Origin: Neostapfia colusana
Lineage: Eukaryota; Streptophyta; Magnoliopsida; Poales; Poaceae
Assembly: GCA_030760725.1 (NCBI GenBank)
Contig: JASWHV010000008.1
Coordinates: forward strand, 50,877,671 to 50,941,670
Length of the DNA stretch: 64,000 nt
Direction of reading: 5' to 3'
A program made the translations under genes and the position numbers. Shown in pieces: positions 34,411-45,235 of this stretch. The notes under the pieces were generated by a model. It ran no database searches, had not been told where the DNA came from, and worked only from the letters and a program-made list of their open reading frames with translations. The stretch's first letter is position 1. Every line of letters begins with the position of its first letter.

Positions 34411-36370
34411 GGGTGCTCGATAGTGGATGCACAAACCATATGACCGGAGAGAGAAAGATGTTTGTGGAATATAAGAAAAACGAAGATCCAAGTGAAGGAA
34501 TATACTTTAGGGACAATAGCCAATGGAAAATCCTTGGCACCGGTAAAATTGCTATCTCTCCCCATCATACTCTTTCAAATGTTTTGCATGTTGACTCCCT
34601 TGATTATAACCTTCTATCCATATCCCAATTATGTGATAAAGATTATAATTGTATATTCACTAACGAGCGTGTGAATGTCTTGAGAAGAAGCAATGACTCA
34701 ATCGCCTTTAAGGGCGTACTAAAGGGAAAGCTTACCTTGTGGATTTCACCATGGATAAGGCTCAACTTGACACGTGGGATGGCTGTGGCATAGAAGGCTA
34801 GCCCATGTTGGGATGAGGAACTTGCAAGAACTTCTCAAGGAAGAACACATTCGAGGCTTGAAGAATGTTGTTTTTGGTAAGGATAGGCCATGTAGTGCTT
34901 GTCAAGCAGGAAAGCAAGTTGGAGCTCAACATCCATCCAAAAATGTCATAACGACCACAAGACCCTTGGAGCTACTTCACATGGACCTTTTTGGCCCAAT
35001 CGCCTACATAAGCATCGGCGGTAACAAATATGGTCTTGTTGTTGTAGATGATTATTGTCGTTTCACTTGGTTGTTCTTTTTGCATGGCAAAGGAGAAACT
35101 CAAGGTGTGCTCAAGAAATTCTTGAGAAGAGCTCAAAACTAGTTCTCCTTAAGAATTAAGAACATAAGGAGCGATAACGACACCGAGTTCAAGAACACTC
35201 AAGTGGAAGAATACTTAGATGAAGAAGGCATCAAGCATGAGTTGCTGAGAGGAAGAATAGAACTCTCATTGAGATGGCAAGAACCATGCTGGATGAGTAC
35301 AAGACGTCAGACCGATTTTGGGCGGAAGCGGTTAACACCGCTTGCCATGCCATAAAACGGTTGTATCTTCATCGACTTTTAAAGAATACGTCTTACGAAC
35401 TTCTAACTGGTAACAAACCAAACATCTCTTATTTTCGTGTCTTTGGGAGCAAGTGTTATATTCTCAACAAGAAGCCTAGGTCTTCGAAGTTTACTTCAAA
35501 GTCCGATGAAGGTTTCTTGCTTTGTTATGACTCAAACACCTACGCCTATCGTGTTTTCAACAAAACTTCCGGAATTGTTGAAATAGCGAGAGACGTAGTG
35601 TTTGATGAGACTAATGGCTCTCAAGTGGAGCAAGTTGATCAAAGTGTGCTAGATAAAGAAGAGGTTCCACAAGAAGCACTTAAAAGGATGGCATTTGGAG
35701 AAAATTTTCCTCAAGACTCAAATGATCATCCAACAAACGAAAGTATGTCTCCCTCCCATGATCAAGCTCAAGATGAGCAAGGCCAACCTCAACAAGATCA
35801 AAACGATCAAAGCTAAGATAGAGTATTGGATCAAGGGGAGACGAAGAAAAGAGTTACAATGAAGATGAAGATCAAAGAGTTCAACCAACTCATCCAAGAG
35901 TGCACCAAAGTGTTCAACGGGATCATCCCGTCGACAACATACTAGGAGATATCTCCAAAGAGGTGACCACTCGCTCTTGAATGGCTAATTTTTGTGCACA
36001 TTACTCTTTTGTTTCCTATTTGGAGCCCCGCAAGGTAGAAGAAGCACTACAATATCCGGAATGGGTGGTGGCCATGCAAGAGGAGCTCAATAATTTTTGA
36101 AAGAAATCAAATGTGGGAACTTGTGAAGCGACCCAACGTAAATGTTGTGGGAACCAAGTGGGTATTCCGCAACAAGCAAGATGAGTATGGGGTTGTAACA
36201 AGAAACAAGGCAAGACTTGTTGCACAGGGATATGCACAAGTAGAAGGTTTGGATTATGATGAAACTTTTGCTCCCGTAGCTAGGCTTGAATCAATTCGTA
36301 TCTTGCTTGCTTTTGCAACTCACCATGATTTCAATCTATACCAAATGGATGTGAAAAGCGCTTTCCTCAA
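34411..36370 (+). pseudogene. pol of element B: protease, integrase, truncated RT
   Basis: The protease motif LDSGCTNHMTG is at about 34413-34445, in a different frame from the gag that precedes it. The integrase zinc site follows (HRRLAH, then CSACQAGKQ; about 34786-34915), then the catalytic core with HMDLFGP (about 34979) and a second Asp in RSDNDTEF (about 35170). A small deletion near 35240 removes the stretch before the catalytic Glu and changes frame. The RT starts near 35980 and stops abruptly after DVKSAFL at about 36370, where the sequence joins the leader of the third ORF. The RT catalytic box and RNase H are absent, so this copy could move only with enzymes from another copy. Confidence 0.87.
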
Positions 36371-36452
36371 AACTCCAACTTTAGCCATTTTTAGTGAATT
36401 CTCTTGCAATATTCCACTTCCTTGACCTCTAATCTCCTGTCTCTCAGGAAAT

Positions 36453-38204
36453 ATGTCAAACTCCGACCAAAGCTCTCCCCTTCCAAGTCCCACAGTCGAG
36501 GAGGCTCGACAAGCCCTTCATCGGCGCATTGCCGAAGAAAGGGCAGCAAAGGAGGCCCAAGCAGCTAAAGAAGCCGTTCGTCGAGAGGCAAGAACAAAGA
36601 AGAAGCATGATCTCGACGAGGAGGCACAAATTGCCCAAGCCGTTGACGAATCCTTGAAGGATCAATGGAGAAAGAAAAGGGCCGAACATGAAGCCCAAAG
36701 CTCCCAAGCTGCTAGTGCCTCAGAGCCCAAGAGAAAGAGGCTGGTCACCTTGGGAGATAAAGAGCGGGAAAAGGAGAAGGAAAAGAAATCCGAGGGTAGG
36801 CTTCCTCGTGATCCAAAGAAGGGTAAGGCGCCACTTCCTGAGGAGCCCAAGAACAAAAAGGCAACTGCCAAAGCACTGACAAATAGAGCAGTAGGGATAA
36901 TAATCAAAGAGAAAGGGCAACCGAAGCCCATTGGCCCCTTAAAGATGGCTGCCCCTGCTAGAGACCCAAACCAACAGCCCAACAATCCGGCATTTGTATT
37001 CAAAGGAAAGGGGGGTGAAAAGGAGAGAAGGCTGAGGATGGATAAAGTCTATGACTATGAAAAGCACATAGCTGACCCTAGGTTTTGGTGTGACTTTCAC
37101 TGCGATTACTACCGCTTGGTGTACCTAAAATGAAGACCCCAGTCACTCAAGCTCAATGGGTAGATTGGGACTACATGGCCAAAAGGGAGCACAAAGTTTT
37201 GATGCAGTGATTGAAGCCGCAGAGCACCATGGAATCAAGGAAATCATGAGCAGTTCTACACCACTGTGTACTTCTCCACCTACGGTGACCGGAAAATCAC
37301 CTGGATGACTCATGGAGAACAGTACTCAGTCACCTATGAGAGGTTTGCACAGATACTTGGCCTTGAGGAGCACTTGGATCATGAGATTATCATTTCTAGT
37401 CTCAAGGCAGTGGACATGAATCAGCTTGACTATACGTATCCTAGTCATATTCCCTATGAGGCCGGGCTTGCTAGGAACATCAAGTCGTTCTATAGCATCC
37501 TCAACCGGATTCTGAGGAGGACCATTGCCCCTAAGGATGGAGATGCAGGGGTAATTCAAGGAAACATAAGGCATCTCCTCCTCTTGATAGATGGTGAAGA
37601 GAAGTTCAACCTTGTTGAGCACATTTATGATGACATCTTCAACATCTCTCACACTCCCAACTGCTCATGTGGTTATGCACCGTATATCATGTGCCTAATT
37701 GAGAAGGTGTCGGGGATAGTCTTTTTCAAGGATGTCACCCATCGACCTCTCCGTCCTCAGCTACCCCCCATTGTGCCAGAACCCTCAAGGAGGGAAAATG
37801 TTCAACCTCCGTCCAGCTCAGCGACCCCTTCTAGCTCAGTGGCTCCCCCATCATCTCCTCCTCCGCAGTCCATGAGCGGATTCTTCAAGTGCTTCAACGC
37901 ACTTTTTGCCTCCTGTCGGCGTGTGGAGGTCCGGACTCGACGCATGGAGAGGCGTCAGGAGAAGTACCTCAAGGTTGTGTGTGACAAGCTTAAGGTACCC
38001 ATGTCTCCCCCTGAGGAGAGTGATAGGGAACTCACTCCATATCCAGAGTTCACCGCTGATGAGCTCGCCCAGTTCAGGGAAGATGGAAGCTCTTCCAAGG
38101 CTGTGCCTCCATCCACCACCGCCGACGAAGAAGAAGAGGATTTGGAGGCTACAGAGAGCAATGAAAATGGCGATGAAGAAGAAGACGAAGAAGATGACGA
38201 GTAG
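36453..38204 (+). pseudogene. third ORF of element B (post-pol ORF), one frameshift
   Basis: The frame opens at ATG 36453 with a charged Ala/Glu/Lys/Arg helix of about 100 residues, then a basic Lys/Pro part, then the conserved middle shared with element A. Two bases are missing near 37131 relative to A, which shifts the frame, and a longer gap follows at about 37250. From 37266 it is open to 38204. The end has a Pro/Ser linker, a Cys/Arg-rich short helix and a Glu/Asp tail. It resembles the 'putative plant transposon protein' family. Sirevirus env-like genes have this position, but there is no signal peptide or membrane helix, so an envelope role is not supported. Confidence 0.72.
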
Positions 38205-38249
38205 ACTTAAGCGTATCTTCTTCCCTCTTTTCTTTTTTGGTGCCTTGAT

Positions 38250-38628
38250 ACTAAAGGGGGAGAAATGTGAAAAGGATGTCCTATTTTTTATCATCTTCTA
38301 GTCTTGTAATAGATCTTTTGGACATGACTATCTTGTAATAGATCTTTGGACATGGCTATCTATGTTTTATGTTTTATGCATGACTATGTTTTGTGTAACA
38401 CTACGTGTTGGATTTTGTGGCTTTTTTATGCTTATTGTCTTATCACATTTTTTTGAGCACAACACGTAGGCACCCCACCATAACATGTGAATGTATGGCA
38501 ACTCCCCTCTTTTACTCTTGCATACATTCAGGGGAGTTTTGCATACATACACTTGTTATAAAAATAAATTTTTTACCTCTAATGTTGAAACTTAATGTGT
38601 TGTCATCAATCACCAAAAAGGGGGACAT
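38250..38628 (+). other. purine tracts before the 3' LTR of B
   Basis: GGGGGAG-type tracts lie near 38256-38265 and 38530-38536, and the last (AAAAAGGGGGAC, 38614-38625) is next to the LTR. They correspond one to one with those of element A. The second has lost one G. Confidence 0.72.
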
Positions 38629-40216
38629 TGTAAGTGCATCTAGGCATCCCCGTGGGTTTTGGATGATTGATGACGACAAATTAAGAGACTAATGAGCTGA
38701 GATGATCATAAGCACAGGACATTTCCAAGGCGGACACCTAAACTCTCAAAAAGGAAAAAGATGAAGAACGGCGTTGAAGACTCGAAGAGTAGAAATTAGA
38801 GTTTCACTTGAGTCTTTAGTAGGCTAGCCGTGTAAAAGAAAGAGTGTGTGTGTCAAGTGCATTGAGATCATAGAAGAGAGCTCAAAGCGTTAGAAGTGTC
38901 AAATCCTTAGTGGAGAGAGGTAGAGAAGTAAAGTTGGGCAGGCCGGACTAGTCCGGAAGTCCTACGGCTTAGTCCGTCTTGGGGCGGACTAAGAGTTCTT
39001 GACTGAGATCGGACTTGTCCATTTGGGGATGGACTAGTCCGTTTCTCTCTTGGTGAGAGTGTTTTTGGGGCTAAGTCCTGGTAGACCGGACTTATCCGCC
39101 TTAGTGGCCGGACTAGTCTGGGCTAGACAGACTTGTCCGTTTTCACACGGACTAAGAGTTCATGTGTGAGTTCGGGCTAGTCCATGCTAAGGCATACTAG
39201 TCCGTATGGGTGTGAGGTGAGAGCTCCCACGGCTATCTTGGTGGACCGGACTTGTCCGCCTTAGTGGTTGGACTAGTCCGGGTCCTACAGACTTGTCCGT
39301 TCTCACCCGGACAAATAGTTCCTGTGTGAGATCGGACTAGTACGGTGTGAAGCGGACTAGTCCGGATTTTCGGTAGGTGGCAACGGTTGGCTTCGGGACT
39401 TCTATAAAAGGAGATGCCCCGACTTCATTTAAATACCTCTGGAACCCTAGCGCCACTACAGCCTTCCTAGAGCCTCTCCAAGCCTTCTCCATTGCCTACT
39501 CACCCTCTTGAATCAAATCCTAAGTGAATTTGGGTGTGTGAGAAGAAGAGAAGGAAGAACTTCGCGTTCAAGGCTCTCGGAGTGATCTCGTGCACTTGGT
39601 GTGACCTGTGGCTTGTAAGATCGGTGAAGCTTTGTGGAAGTGATCAAGTGGGAGCCTCGGATTGTGAGCAGCCCCAAAACTTTGTAAGTTCACCCTTGAG
39701 ATAGTGAAGAACCGGGTTGGCCTTAGTGGCGACTTGGTGAGGAAAGGGTTGTTAGACCCGGTCCTTTGTGGACTCCTCAATGGGGACGTAGATTACTGAG
39801 TGGAATCGAACCTCAGGAAAAAAATCCTTAGTGTCTTTCTTGCGTGTACATTTCTTTGAAGATCAATATTGCTTAGGGTTTGTTTTAATTATTTTGCTAT
39901 ACATCATCACAATCTTGTAATTTATTTCAATATTATGTCACACTTGTCATATAGAATTGCAAGTTGTTTTATCCATATTTTGTTAAATTAAAATCTGGAG
40001 AAAAACCCATAAAAATTAAGCTTTAGACCCTTCCAGCAGTTTGCCTAGACTAGTCCGTCCCTGAGCCAGACTAGTCCAGCCCTTTTAGGTATTTCCAACA
40101 AGCAAACCGGACTAGTCCGCCCCTGAGCCAGACTAGTCTGGCCCTTGTGTACTAATCTCATTTAGTTAAGTCATTTCAGGTATTTTAGCCTATTCACCCC
40201 CCTCTAGGCAATTTCA
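38629..40216 (+). repeat. 3' LTR of element B (1588 bp)
   Basis: It pairs with 30431-32036 and shows scattered substitutions and small gaps, for example a missing segment near 38950 where one palindrome unit is lost. The TATAAAAG box is at 39403-39410. The LTR joins element C sequence through the GGTAA duplication at 40217. Confidence 0.95.
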
Positions 40217-40221
40217 GGTAA

Positions 40222-43034
40222 TCATCTATACACCATTGTTCTAGAGATTACGCGTCCGGTGTGCCTGGCGACGTCAAGTGGAGATGCAGCCTGGAGGTGG
40301 CATACATGCTACGATCATTTGAACTTCAAGTCTCTTCGCAAGCTGGCCATGTGTGACATGGTGCAGGGCAATTGATCGAGCACATCGATCAGGTGTGTGA
40401 TAGATGCCTCGTGGTAAAGCAGAAGCGCATGCCATCCCCGACGGAAACCACCTATCGAGCGGGTGAACGTCTGGACCAGGTGCATGGCGATTTGTGCGGA
40501 CCTATCTTGCCTCCGACGCACGGTGGCAAGAGATACTTCTTGCTCCTTGTGGATGCCAAGACACACTACATGTGGATTGTCTTGTTAACCAGCAAAGACG
40601 AGGCATCATCGGCTATCAAGTGTTGGCAGGCTGGAGTGGAGGTTGAGACCTCCATCAAGATGCACGCACTCCGGACAAATAGAGGTGGTGAGTTCACGTC
40701 AACCGAATTTGGAGAGCATTGTGCAGATCATGGAGTACTACGACAACTCACGGAGCCCTACTAGCCGCAACAAAACAGCGTCTTGGAACGTCGAATCAAA
40801 TCCGTCGTCGGCATGGTGCGATGTCTACTGAAATCCAAGAACATGCCGAATGAGTTTTGGGGGGAGGCGGTGGCCACGGCGATGCTGCTGCTGAACCGTG
40901 CGCCAACGAAGTCCGTGCAGGGCATGACACCTTATGAGGCCTGGCACGGGAGGAAGCCGACGGTGAGTCATTTTTGAACTTTCAGGTGTATTCCCATGCC
41001 AAAGTGACTCGTCCCAGTCTCAAGAAGCTTGACGACCACAGTGTGCGCACTGTCTTCATCAGGTATGAGCATGGACGATCGAAGGCATGGCGAGTCTATG
41101 ATCCTGTGGCCCGAAGACTGTACCTGACTCACGACGCCGTGTTTGATGAAGCGGCAGGATGGGAGTGGGAGAAGCTGGAGCATGACAATAAGTCCTTCCT
41201 CGTCGACTACACGCCGCTGGTGCCCCACCCGCTGCAGGTTTGGAGTCAAGAGCGGGATGAGACACCAACTGACCCGTTGACGTTCCCGGTCACGCCGGAT
41301 CGTGTTGACACACCCGTGCGCGCGACGAACGAAGGACATGGCATGGCAGGTGGCTATGTCTCGCCACAATCAAATACCACACCAGATGCCAAAGCTGATC
41401 AGGGAAGAGGCACCACGCCTCTACCGAGCACTGGAGACTATCTACGACGACACTAATCAAGAGGAAGAAGGGTCTCTGTTGTTCGCAGGAGGAGTGGAGC
41501 CGAACACCTTTGAGGAAGCTGAACCACATGCGGCTTGGCGTGCGGCAATGATGGAAGAAATCAAGTCCATCGAGGATAATGGGACTTGGAAACTAACCAA
41601 GCTTCCCGCTGGCAAACAGGCGATTGGGCTCAAATGGGTGTTCAAATTGAAGAAGAACTTCGCCAGCGACATGGTCAAGCACAAGGCGAGGCTCGTAGCC
41701 AAAGGCTACGTGCAGAAGCCCATTGTGGACTTCGATGAAGCGTTCGCCCCGGTGGCACGTATCGACTCCGTTCGGCTACTCATCGCCATTGCTGCTCAAG
41801 CCGGCTGGGAGGTACATCATCTTGACGTTAAATCTGCTTTCCTCAACGATGAACTACAGGAGGAGGTCTACGTCACCCAGCCCCCCGACTTCGAGCACGA
41901 CGGTGATGAATAGAAGGTGTTGCGACTCTCCAAGGTTCTATATGGGCTTCGCCAGGCCCCACGCACATGGAACATCAAACTTGATGACACTCTGTCATCC
42001 CTCGGCTTCCGGAGAAGCCCCTCGGAACACGCTGTCTACGTGCGTTGCGACGGCGACGAGCGCTTGCTGCTGGAAGTATATGTTGACGACCTCATCGTCA
42101 CCGGGTCGAGCAAGGCGGTCACTGTCTGCTTCAAGGAACAAATGAAGACGGTGTTCTCGATGAGTGATCTCGGGCTATTGAGCTATTACCTCGGGATTGA
42201 GGTGAATCAAAGCGTCGACGTGATCACTCTCAGGCAGAAAACATATGCAACAAATCTGGTGAAAAAACCAGGCTCTCGGATTGCAATCCGGTGCACATTC
42301 CAGTTGAGCCAAGACTGAAGATGAGCAAGAAGAGTTCAAATCCTCCAGTGGATGAGAAACTCTATCGAAGCACCGTCGGCGGGCTTCGGTGTTTAGTCCA
42401 CACCATGCCGGATCTTTCTTACGGTGTCGTGTTTGTTAGCAGGTTTATGGAAGCACCTACAACCGAACATCGGGCGGCTGTCAAGCATCTGCTCAGGTAT
42501 GTTGCAGAAATATTGAGCTACGGGTGCAGGTACAAGAAGGGAGCGCTAGGCTCAAGGTTGACTGGTTATAGTGATTCCGATTTCGCCGGCGATGTCGACG
42601 ACAGAAAGAGCACTTCTGGCATGGTGTTCTTTTTTGGGGGGAGTGTCATCAGCTGGCAATCTTAGAAACAAAAGGTGATCCCTCTCTCCTCATGTGAATC
42701 TGAGTATGTCGTGGCAACCACGGCGGCGTGCACTGGAGTCTGGCTCAGGCGATTGCTGGATGATCTGCTTATTGAACCCGGTCCAAGCACGACACTCTTC
42801 GTCGACAACAAGTCTGCAGTTTAATTGTGCAAGAACCCGGTGTTTCATGGCAGGTTGAGGCACATCGAGACTCTTTTTCATTTCATTCGCGAGTGTGTGC
42901 AGGAAGGGAAGGTCATCGTCAAGTATGTTCCCACTGGAGAGCAGCTCGTAGACATCATCACCAAGGCTCTGCCACAGGCTAAGTTGAGGAAATGCGCACA
43001 AGACTCGGAATCGTGGAGATCAGCAGCTGATTAG
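40222..43034 (+). pseudogene. integrase, RT and RNase H of element C, broken
   Basis: This continues the coding region cut at 30430. The pre-integrase piece (WRWHTCYDHLNF, about 40294-40330) and integrase core (VHGDLCGP, then ALRTNRGGEFTS; about 40470-40700) come first. A stop at 40762 lies just before the QQN motif. RT begins near 41520, with KWVFKLKK, DVKSAFLND (about 41826) and an intact catalytic YVDD at about 42078-42092. RNase H follows at about 42560-42980, with SDSDFAGD and HGRLRHIET. Stops lie near 40974, 41454, 41911, 42664 and 42823, plus a frameshift near 42310. Inactive as read, although both RT Asp residues survive. Confidence 0.85.
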
Positions 43035-43042
43035 GGGGAGAG

Positions 43043-43348
43043 TGTTAGCTAATAATCTGCTGAATATTGTTTTGTTTTGAATTTGCATGCATGCAATAAG
43101 CTGAGAGCTCAGTCAAAGTTTGTTAGAGGGTCGCCGTCATCCGGTGCACGTTGTAAACGGCTGAGGCGCCATAATCGGGTAACGAACGCTGGAACTGGTA
43201 TACGCCATGATCCGCGTCATGCTCCTTGTATTTCGTCCTGCATTTTCGCTATTTAGATGAAGGAAAACGGCTACCGAGGTATCGCAGCGCAAAACAGTTT
43301 GTGTTTTCGTTTTTCCTCTGATCAATGGTGAGCTCGAGTGATCTAACA
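43043..43348 (+). repeat. 3' LTR of element C (306 bp)
   Basis: It begins TGTTAGCTAATAATC after the purine tract TTAGGGGGAGAG (43031-43042). It has about 44 bp not in the 5' LTR and is followed by target copy AGGAA. Confidence 0.92.
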
Positions 43349-43353
43349 AGGAA

Positions 43354-44241
43354 CAGTAAAAGGAAGATCTTGTCCAGTGGTCAATAGGGTTAACAAAAAC
43401 AATTATCACAACTATCAACATGTTCTCTGGTAAAAGAACCATCAATGTACAAAGGGTTCGAAACCTCCAAGAGAGCGATGGTAAGTTGAGACCTACAGAC
43501 AGAACAATGATGACAGCTTGCACAGTGAAGAAGTAAGATCCCTGAAGAAGTTTGAACAAGACAATCAAATATAACCACAGCTCATTTTCAGATTTTATAA
43601 TGTAATATAGCAATTCTAGATAACCCAAAGATGCTGCGCGTTAAAAGAAATATTCTCAGTCTAGCAGGAACAGAAACTGAAACTCCATATTAAAGCTAGC
43701 AAATAGCAATGCTCAAGGAAACGAATATGAATTAAACAAATTGGATCTCAAAAGATTGATTGAAATTATCGCAGTTAGTCATTCATCAAGTACTCTGCTA
43801 TCAAATAGTTTATTGAGAATAACTATCAACCATGCCCCAAATCAGTAGTAAATCTAATATGAGCAAGTTTTGAAATGGTTATATTCTAATGTCTTCTCTT
43901 ATTTCTTGAAAAGAGTAACACATAAAAAGGGTTCGCAGTAGAGATTTCATTTAGGCATTATGATCTTTCTTTACAATAAAAGTACACTGGGTCCAAAATT
44001 TAAAAAACAGCTTATGAACCTGCATTTGCAATCTCGGCAGCGTGTTAGCTCTGCTAAAGGTAGAATGTAAGCTTTCCATGGAAACAGTATTCACCTCCCA
44101 GCGCCCCCCCCCCCCCCCAAAAAAATCCCAGGTCTAGGTCCAAATGGCTTTCTTGTATTGAAATATGTAAGTTGTTATTGTAATTGTAGTGTCAGTTGTT
44201 AAGTCATCCATATTTTTTTTGGATTTGTAGTTGTATTCTTA
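43354..44241. other. intergenic stretch with a poly-C/poly-A run
   Basis: No gene is recognised. A run of 15 C followed by 7 A lies at 44104-44125. The rest is AT-rich unique-looking sequence. Confidence 0.5.
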
Positions 44242-44576
44242 TTTTGTAGGGCTAAATGCCTTTGTAAAACCTGAAAATTAGATTAACTTTATAAATGTAT
44301 AGATCGTAGAAAAAATGTTAGTTGTCATCTCTGTTATTTTAGTTATGAACAATGTTTTATAGGACTATGTGCTTTTGTAAAACTGGAAAATAGATTAAAT
44401 TTTGAATGTATAGATCATAGAAACAAATTATTAGTTGTCATCTCTGTTATATTAGTTGTTAATAATGTTTTATAGGACTATGTGCATTTGTAAAATCTAG
44501 ATTCATACTAATTTTGTGAATGTATTAGATATAGATACAAATGTAAGTTGTGATGTTTAAGTTGTATTAATGTTTG
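44242..44576. repeat. three-copy tandem repeat of about 113 bp
   Basis: Units start at about 44242, 44355 and 44468. Each begins TTTTATAGGACTATGTGC or a variant and contains TTAGTTGTCATCTCTGTTAT in the first two copies. The third is more diverged. The unit is AT-rich and non-coding. Confidence 0.7.
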
Positions 44577-45235
44577 AATTTGATTGTGTATCTTTCAGAG
44601 TTGTGTTTGTATTGGCTATAGATATAAATTGTTGTATTTACTTGTGAGTGTAATGTATTTTTCTTTCTTCACTTCAGTAGACTCATCAATTGGAAGACAA
44701 ACTTATTTAAAGAAATTATTACCTAAAACTGTGAGTTATAGGAAATTTCTGAAACTCGCCTATGAGTATTGGCTACTTTGAGATAAACATATGTTATATA
44801 TTTCTGTTACAATTTCTACAAGAAAGTTCACTATGTTATCCATTTTTATTTCAAATTATATATTGTTGGTGTGTTTGTGTTTACTGATTTTCGCTCCCTA
44901 ATGGACCTGTTTTTATTTTTTCCTTTTTTATCCAAGGTATTATTCAGGTTTTTGGGCATATTTTGGCATATATATTATTTTGGGTCGTATTTAGATAACA
45001 AAAGTTTAATTGGTCCGTAGTGTTATAATCAGAACCCATGGTGCAAATATTCATAACTCATACTGTAAGAAATATAACCCATTGCAATATCAGAAACGGG
45101 TTCTATATTTTTAGATAATGGGATTTATTCCGACCTTCCCCTCATATAGCAGTTATGGCCAATTTATTACATTGTCTTACATAAGCAATGTCTCACTACC
45201 ATGTTTAAGTAAATGTAAAAACAAACCCACTACAT

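Larger units (their letters stand above)
30431..40216 (+). mobile_element. complete Sirevirus-like copia element B, 9.8 kb
   Basis: The element is bounded by LTRs 30431-32036 and 38629-40216 and the 5-bp target duplication GGTAA (30426-30430 and 40217-40221), inserted in the protease-integrase region of element C. It holds a primer site, gag with a long coiled coil, protease, integrase, a truncated RT, a third ORF and repeated purine tracts. The end of RT and all of RNase H are deleted. The layout and LTR palindromes fit the Sirevirus lineage. It is the same family as element A. Confidence 0.96.
28691..43348 (+). mobile_element. complete Ty1/copia element C, split by element B
   Basis: The LTRs (28691-28958 and 43043-43348) begin TGTTAGCTAATAA and end GTGATCTAACA. 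The 5-bp target duplication AGGAA is at 28686-28690 and 43349-43353. Gag and protease lie before element B, and integrase, RT and RNase H lie after it. Without B and its target copy, C would be about 4.9 kb, a normal copia length. The order gag, protease, integrase, RT, RNase H defines copia. All coding parts are broken. Confidence 0.95.

Noticed and set aside
44104..44125. Poly-C then poly-A run as a retroposon tail
   Set aside because: No element body or target duplication adjoins it; it may be simple repeat expansion or an assembly artefact.
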